A stretch of 13,175 nt of DNA, from positions 1 through 13,175 of the forward strand of contig JAITAJ010000190.1 of NCBI GenBank assembly GCA_031284185.1. The letters are read 5' to 3'. Positions within the stretch are counted from its first letter, which is position 1. Every line of letters begins with the position of its first letter. Positions 7,594-11,231 of this stretch are shown here, piece by piece. A program made the translations under genes and the position numbers. Source of the DNA: Accumulibacter sp. (GTDB taxonomy: Bacteria > Pseudomonadota > Gammaproteobacteria > Burkholderiales > Rhodocyclaceae). Below the pieces are notes generated by a model. The model was not told where the DNA came from, ran no database searches, and saw nothing but the letters and a program-made list of their open reading frames with translations.

Positions 7594-8257
7594 GACGGCG
7601 AAGGCGCCGCTCGGGATTTTCGGTGGTACTTTCGATCCGGTGCATTTCGGTCATCTGCGGCTTGCCGAGGAGGCCGCCGACGTCCTTGGTCTGCGGCGCG
7701 TGCGCTGGATTCCCGCCGGCCAGCCGGCCCTGCGCGATTTGCCGAGGGTTGGCCCGCGGCAACGCCTGGACATGGCGCGTCTGGCCATTGCCGGGAATCC
7801 ACGCTTCGAGCTCGATCCGGCGGAAGCCGGCGCGCCGGGGCCGAGCTACACCGTGCCCACGCTCGAACGGCTGCGCCGGCCGGAGGTGTGCGGCGCGGAG
7901 ATGCCGCTGGTGCTGCTGCTGGGGATCGACGCCTTTGCCGGCCTGGCCGGGTGGCATCGCTGGGAGCGCCTGTTCGATCTGGCGCACGTCGCCGTGGCCC
8001 ATCGCCCCGGCTACCCGGTCGATCCCGGACATCTGCGCCCCGATCTGGCCGCGGCGTTCCGCCAGCGGTTTTGCGAGGATCACGGGGAACTGGCCGGCGC
8101 TCCGGCCGGGCGCGTCACCGTTTTCGCCATGACGCCGCTGGACATTTCGGCCACCCGCATCCGGTCGCTGCTGCAAAACGGTGAGAGTCCGCGCTACCTG
8201 ATGCCGGAAAGCGTGATCGCCCATATCCATCAACACCGCCTCTACACGGAGAACTGA
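7583..8257 (+). CDS. nadD: Nicotinate-nucleotide adenylyltransferase
   Basis: A 224-residue NadD that joins nicotinate mononucleotide and ATP to form deamido-NAD, the committed step shared by de novo and salvage NAD synthesis. The nucleotidyltransferase signature GGTFDPVHFGHL (14-25) contains the HxGH-type pair H21/H24. LGIDAF (113-118) is the usual substrate-loop motif, and ISATRIR (188-194) is the C-terminal ATP-binding motif. Length is normal. The start overlaps the membrane-protein gene by 11 nt. The rsfS start follows 7 nt after the stop, so the three genes probably share one transcript. Confidence 0.97.
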   Translation: MSPETAKAPLGIFGGTFDPVHFGHLRLAEEAADVLGLRRVRWIPAGQPALRDLPRVGPRQRLDMARLAIAGNPRFELDPAEAGAPGPSYTVPTLERLRRPEVCGAEMPLVLLLGIDAFAGLAGWHRWERLFDLAHVAVAHRPGYPVDPGHLRPDLAAAFRQRFCEDHGELAGAPAGRVTVFAMTPLDISATRIRSLLQNGESPRYLMPESVIAHIHQHRLYTEN

Positions 8258-8264
8258 ACCGCCG

Positions 8265-8651
8265 ATGAAAACCGCGCAGATCGAAGAAGCCGTCGTCGCC
8301 GCCCTCAGAGACATCAAGGGAAAAGACATCGAAGTCATCGACACCCACGATCTCACCCCGCTGTTCGAGCGCATCGTCATCGCCAGCGGCGATTCCAACC
8401 GTCACGTCCGTTCGCTGGCGCGCAAGGTCGAGGACAAGGCGCGCGAAGCGGGCGTCGAAGTGCTGTCGACGGAAGGCAAGGAGGCCGGCGAGTGGGCGCT
8501 GGTCGATCTCGGTGAGGTGGTGGTGCACGTCATGCAGCCGGCCGTCCGCGGCTACTACGCCCTCGAGGAGCTATGGGGGACAGGGGACGGAAGATCGAGA
8601 GGGCAGAGGACGGAGAAAACCGAACGCTGGGGTCGCCGTCAGGGGGAGTGA
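8265..8651 (+). CDS. rsfS: Ribosomal silencing factor RsfS with repeat-encoded C-terminal tail
   Basis: RsfS binds ribosomal protein uL14 on the 50S subunit and blocks subunit joining in slow growth. The conserved fold is visible: KGKDIEVID (18-26), IVIASGDSNRHVRSLA (37-52), GEWALVDLGEVVVHVM (75-90) and the usual ending YYALEELWG at 97-105. The E. coli protein is 105 residues and ends at that point (LEKLWS). Here the frame continues for 23 more residues, to TGA 8649-8651, through bases that belong to the GGACGGA/AAAACCGA repeat family. The tail is highly charged, rich in R, G, E and T. It looks like loss of the original stop when a repeat inserted. The RsfS domain itself looks intact. GGAG lies 13 nt ahead of ATG 8265. 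Confidence 0.95.
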   Translation: MKTAQIEEAVVAALRDIKGKDIEVIDTHDLTPLFERIVIASGDSNRHVRSLARKVEDKAREAGVEVLSTEGKEAGEWALVDLGEVVVHVMQPAVRGYYALEELWGTGDGRSRGQRTEKTERWGRRQGE

Positions 8652-8787
8652 AAGCCTTGGCGTGTTTCCGGGAGGACAGGAAACGGAGAAAACCGAGCGC
8701 CGGGGCAGGCGTCGCGCGCGAAACCGCTCGCAACCCTGCGATCGGGCCGGATGAAGCGCTCGGGTTCCTGTGGAAAACCGAGAGGAC
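8576..8787. repeat. Foldback repeat block B, degenerate, starting inside rsfS
   Basis: A diverged member of the repeat family. Purine-rich arms with GGGACGGAAGATCGAGAGGG (near 8584) and GGAGGACAGGAAACGG (near 8671) each lead into the AAAACCGA core, at 8616 and 8689. A third AAAACCGAGAGG lies at 8774, and GAAGCGCTCGGGTT lies at 8754-8767. No perfect hairpin GGCGCGAAGCGCC remains; GTCGCGCGCGAAACCG (8711-8726) may be its relic. The block covers the last 24 or so codons of rsfS and most of the gap before rlmH. Confidence 0.65.
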
Positions 8788-9000
8788 GTTTCGGGCGCCG
8801 TCACGGGCTTTCCGTTCCGGGGACATGATAAGCTGAGCCGCCGGATTGAAAAAACTTCAGAAATTTATCTATTTTTCCTGACGATGGGAACCGATGAGGG
8901 CGGGGATTGTCTTTCTGAATATTCCATGCGCTCCGTCGTGTCCATGTCGTTTTTTCTTTGCTTTTCCTCGTGTTTTCCGTGCTCAAGTGGGTTTTACGGG
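8652..9000 (+). other. 349-bp gap between rsfS and rlmH
   Basis: In most proteobacteria rlmH follows rsfS closely; here the gap is 349 bp. The first 135 bases are repeat block B. The rest, about 8840-8990, is clearly more AT-rich than its surroundings. It holds a possible promoter (8846-8875) and a pyrimidine-rich stretch with CTCCGTCGTGTCC and CGTGTTTTCCGTG, which resembles other dispersed intergenic sequences. The rlmH frame is open far upstream, but nothing ahead of ATG 9001 matches the family. Confidence 0.6.
8846..8875 (+). promoter_or_regulatory. Candidate sigma70 promoter for rlmH-maf
   Basis: TTGAAA (8846-8851) and TATTTT (8870-8875) are separated by 18 bp in an AT-rich island of an otherwise GC-rich region. 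It lies 125 nt ahead of the rlmH start and would restore expression if block B stops transcription from nadD-rsfS. Confidence 0.4.
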
Positions 9001-9471
9001 ATGAAGCTGTGTATCCTCGCCGTCGGCCATAAGTTGCCTGCCTGGGTCGCCGCCGGTTGTGCCGAGTACGTCAGGCGCATGCCGCGCGAATTGCCCTTGT
9101 CCGTCGTCGAGATCAGGCCCGAGCCGCGCGGCGCGAAAAACCGCGAGCAGTTGCTGGCCGCCGAAAAGGCTCGCCTGCGGATCGCCTTGCAAGGGTTTTC
9201 CCGCCGCGTCGCGCTCGATGAGCGCGGCGTGGAGGTGACCACGCTGCAACTGGCGCAACGGCTCGAAACCTGGATGCGTGACGGCGGCGACACGGCCTTC
9301 GTCATCGGCGGAGCCGACGGGATCGACGACGAAATCAAGACGCGCGCCGACGCCATCCTCCGCCTGTCCAGCCTGACATTGCCGCACGCCGTGGCTCGGC
9401 TGGTATTATGTGAGCAGATCTACCGCGCCATGAGCGTGCTCCGCAACCATCCCTACCACCGTGAAGGCTAA
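9001..9471 (+). CDS. rlmH: 23S rRNA (pseudouridine-1915-N3)-methyltransferase
   Basis: A 156-residue SPOUT methyltransferase that methylates pseudouridine 1915 in helix 69 of 23S rRNA, acting on assembled ribosomes. E. coli RlmH is 155 residues. The trefoil-knot SAM site is visible as VIGGADG (101-107) and LTLPHAVARLVLCEQIYRA (125-143), and the family's C-terminal PYHRE is intact at 151-155. ATG 9001 gives the standard N-terminus MKLCILAVGHKLP. The ribosome binding site is weak (ACGGG directly ahead). The maf start lies 7 nt after the stop, so the two genes are coupled. The large upstream gap separates it from its usual partner rsfS. Confidence 0.97.
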   Translation: MKLCILAVGHKLPAWVAAGCAEYVRRMPRELPLSVVEIRPEPRGAKNREQLLAAEKARLRIALQGFSRRVALDERGVEVTTLQLAQRLETWMRDGGDTAFVIGGADGIDDEIKTRADAILRLSSLTLPHAVARLVLCEQIYRAMSVLRNHPYHREG

Positions 9472-9478
9472 CTCAGAA

Positions 9479-10102
9479 ATGCCGTTCGATACGCACGACC
9501 CGAAGCTCTACCTGGCATCACGCAGTCCGCGCCGGCGCGATTTGCTCGTGCAGATGGGCATCGGGTTCGACACTCTGTTTTTCCGCGCGCCGCCGCGCCA
9601 GGACGATGAGGTGGATGAAACGGCGCATGACGGTGAAATCCCGGGGCATTACGTCGAACGGGTCGCCCGCGCCAAGGCGGAGCGTGGCTGGAGCATACTC
9701 GGTCTGCGCCGGCTGATGCCGTGGCCGGTGTTGGCCGCCGACACCGCGGTCGAGCTCGACGGCGAGATCATCGGCAAGCCGCTCGATGTCGACGACGCGC
9801 TGAACACTCTGCGCCGTCTCTCCGGCAGGCGGCATCATGTCCTGACCGCCATTGCCATCGGTTTCGGCAACACGGTCGAATCGTTCGTTTCCGTGAGCGA
9901 AGTGAGCTTCGACAGGATCGACGAGGTCAGCATCCGGCGCTACATCGCAAGTGGCGAGCCGATGGACAAGGCCGGCGCCTACGGCATCCAGGGGCGGGCC
10001 GGCATGTTCGTCAAGCATCTGTCCGGAAGCTACAGCGGCGTGATGGGATTGCCGCTCCATGAAACGGCCCTGCTGCTCAAACGCTTCGGCTTCCCGGTAT
10101 AG
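9479..10102 (+). CDS. maf: Maf nucleotide pyrophosphatase, YhdE (dTTP/UTP) type
   Basis: A 207-residue Maf protein that hydrolyses non-canonical and some canonical nucleoside triphosphates to monophosphates. Motifs: the P-loop-like ASRSPRR (13-19), AADT with the catalytic aspartate D88, and DKAGAYGIQG (163-172). The DKAGAYGIQG...GSYSGVMGLPL pattern matches the E. coli YhdE subfamily (dTTP/UTP) more than YceF (m7GTP). The segment between residues 70 and 85 (WSILGLRRLMPWP) is slightly longer than in YhdE. ATG 9479 gives the usual N-terminus; a GTG at 9461 would overlap rlmH. A repeat block begins 3 nt after the stop. In many relatives rng (RNase G) follows here, but it is absent. Confidence 0.95.
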   Translation: MPFDTHDPKLYLASRSPRRRDLLVQMGIGFDTLFFRAPPRQDDEVDETAHDGEIPGHYVERVARAKAERGWSILGLRRLMPWPVLAADTAVELDGEIIGKPLDVDDALNTLRRLSGRRHHVLTAIAIGFGNTVESFVSVSEVSFDRIDEVSIRRYIASGEPMDKAGAYGIQGRAGMFVKHLSGSYSGVMGLPLHETALLLKRFGFPV

Positions 10103-10142
10103 TTGTTCAGAGGACAGCGATTTGAGAGGACAGAGGACAGAG

Positions 10143-10162
10143 AAACCGAGCGCTCGGTTTTT
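10143..10162 (+). terminator. Intrinsic terminator-like palindrome after maf
   Basis: AAACCGA pairs with TCGGTTT around a GCGC loop and is followed by a run of five T (10158-10162). It lies 40 nt after the maf stop. The sequence is the core of the dispersed repeat. It is a perfect palindrome, so it may also act on the minus strand. Confidence 0.55.
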
Positions 10163-10260
10163 CTGTCTTCTCAGGGGTCTGTCCTCTGAACCCGAACGCT
10201 CGGTTTTTCGTTCATCATCCGGCGCGAAGCGCCGCAAACTCATCTGTCTTCTGTCTTCTC

Positions 10261-10318
10261 TAAGCGCTGTCCTCCGAAACTGTTTTCTCTAAGCGCTGTC
10301 CTCCGAAACTGTCTTCTC
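10261..10318 (+). repeat. Tandem 29-bp duplication in block C
   Basis: Two 29-bp units beginning TAAGCGCTGTCCTCCGAAAC start at 10261 and 10290 and differ at one base (TTTTCTC versus TCTTCTC near the end). The period equals half of the 58-bp period in block A. Confidence 0.9.
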
Positions 10319-10540
10319 AAGATTCTGTCTTCTGAACTCTGTCCTGGTACGCAGTCCGTGCGACAGGAGAAGCGCCCAGATGACCGAACCGAGCGGCAGC
10401 ACGGCGCCTATGCCAAAGAGAAGCATTTTCGTCGAACGGCCCAGCGGGGTACGCGCACAAAACAACGCGCTGCGGGTTTGGGTCAATTTTTTCCCCCAGT
10501 ATCTATAACCGCGCGATTGGAGTGCGACGCTCATTTTCAT
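10289..10540 (-). CDS. Small single-pass membrane protein, hypothetical
   Basis: An 83-residue ORF I do not recognise. The N-terminal 38 residues are basic, with many R and K and a YRYWGKK motif. One membrane segment follows at about 39-61 (MLLFGIGAVLPLGSVIWALLL), then a polar tail. Residues 66-83 are encoded by repeat block C. ATG 10540 is preferred because AAGGTG lies 6 nt ahead (complement of 10547-10552), though the frame is open up to 10636. The GC usage and the neat basic-then-hydrophobic layout suggest a real gene, but it is short and has no close family in memory. It is bracketed by repeat blocks C and D. An alternative is that it is a chance frame. Confidence 0.5.
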   Translation of the reverse strand: MKMSVALQSRGYRYWGKKLTQTRSALFCARTPLGRSTKMLLFGIGAVLPLGSVIWALLLSHGLRTRTEFRRQNLEKTVSEDSA

Positions 10541-10645
10541 TGGATGCACCTTTTTCAGTGCCATCATTATCGCGCAGTGCCGTCGCCGGATGTGGAAAAA
10601 AACAACAAAGCCGACCAGAGTGTTGTAAATCCGCAAAAACAGGCG

Positions 10646-10780
10646 CAGAGGACAGAGCAGAGGACAGAAATTTGAGGAGATAGAAGACGGATCAGCCTGG
10701 GCGCTTCGCGCCGGGTGAGGACGGAAAACCGAGAGCCTGGTTTTTCTGTCCTCCGTCTTCTCAAGTTTCTGTTTTCTGAA
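10646..10780. repeat. Foldback repeat block D
   Basis: A purine arm (CAGAGGACAGAGCAGAGGACAG from 10646, then TTTGAGGAGATAGAAGACGG) faces a pyrimidine arm (CTGTCCTCCGTCTTCTC from 10746, ending CTGTTTTCTGAA near 10780). The hairpin module is present in the opposite orientation to blocks A and C, as GGCGCTTCGCGCC at 10700-10712. The core appears as AAAACC (10725-10730) and GGTTTTT (10739-10745) around GAGAGCCT. Confidence 0.88.
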
Positions 10781-10781
10781 G

Positions 10782-10806
10782 AACCTGGAGCCTGTTCAGG
10801 TTTTTT
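10782..10806 (+). terminator. Terminator-like hairpin next to block D
   Basis: AACCTG (10782-10787) pairs with CAGGTT (10797-10802), followed by four more T. It resembles the repeat core but with both stem sides changed in step (AACCGA/TCGGTT to AACCTG/CAGGTT). No gene reading rightward into it is evident. Confidence 0.4.
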
Positions 10807-10963
10807 GGGAAGGAGGCCAAGGAAGGCCCGATGGACGAATTGCAGACGGGTGTCGGGCAGCCGCTCGCCGTTCTTTCATGAAGTATCGCCGAACTTCGGC
10901 AGGGAGGGCTGCCGGACGATTGGGCGGCGGAGGTGGATGTGACCGGGGTGGCCGGGGAGAGGC

Positions 10964-11007
10964 GATGATGCCGGGGTTCGCTTTGCTCATCCCAGCCCAT
11001 GCGGGAT
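10964..11007 (-). repeat. Degenerate copy of a widespread dispersed repeat
   Basis: The minus strand reads GGGCTGGGATGAGCAAAGCG and then AACCCCGGCATCATCG. This closely resembles a dispersed intergenic sequence common in many bacteria, whose chance translation reads 'GWDERSEPHH'; here the frame reads GWDEQSEPRHH. Recognition is from memory. Confidence 0.45.
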
Positions 11008-11197
11008 GAATCGAAATGCTCCCCGCGCCTGGGTCGCGGCAAGGAACCCGGAGACAAAGAGGATCGAGGCGGCAAGGGCCTCGAGGTTTATTTGGGATTC
11101 TCTTGCGCCTCGTGGTGAGGGCGGGGCTTCTTGGTTTTCCGGCAGGCTCGACCGAAAGAGCGCCGGGACGGCCGTCGCGCCGGCCCGCGAGACGGAA

Positions 11198-11219
11198 AGG
11201 GCGGCCACGGGGCCGCCCT
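11198..11219 (-). terminator. Intrinsic terminator of rne
   Basis: A perfect 9-bp stem, AGGGCGGCC (11198-11206) and GGCCGCCCT (11211-11219), encloses a 4-base loop. Read on the minus strand it lies 12 nt after the rne stop and is followed by TTCCGTCT. The T-run is poor, but stem and position fit. Confidence 0.6.
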
Positions 11220-11231
11220 GGGTGCCGAAAA

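Larger units (their letters stand above)
10106..10345. repeat. Foldback repeat block C between maf and a convergent ORF
   Basis: It begins 3 nt after the maf stop with TTCAGAGGACAG (10106-10117), matched by its reverse complement CTGTCCTCTGAA at 10179-10190. Between these arms sits the perfect palindrome AAACCGAGCGCTCGGTTT (10143-10160). A second, imperfect core CCGAACGCTCGGTTTTT lies at 10192-10208 and the hairpin GGCGCGAAGCGCC at 10221-10233. A tandem 29-bp duplication follows, then CTGTCTTCT and CTCTGTCCT blocks up to 10345. The right end encodes the C-terminus of the convergent small ORF. Confidence 0.92.
10541..11231. other. 691-bp stretch without a supported gene
   Basis: It holds the likely 5' region of the small membrane ORF (to about 10640), repeat block D (10646-10780), a terminator-like hairpin (10782-10806), a diverged dispersed repeat (about 10964-11007) and the rne terminator (11198-11219). 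At 10807-10960 and 11010-11190 I see no recognisable gene. The second of these contains TTCTCTTGCGCCTCGTGGTG, which resembles another common dispersed intergenic sequence. Confidence 0.6.

Noticed and set aside
8770..9000. N-terminal extension of RlmH by 77 residues
   Set aside because: RlmH from ATG 9001 has the normal length and N-terminus; the extension would be read from repeat and AT-rich promoter-like sequence.
10715..11075. Open frames of 75 (+) and 104 (-) residues in the gene-poor stretch
   Set aside because: They are composed of translated repeats, including the 'GWDEQSEPRHH' chance peptide, with no conserved domain.
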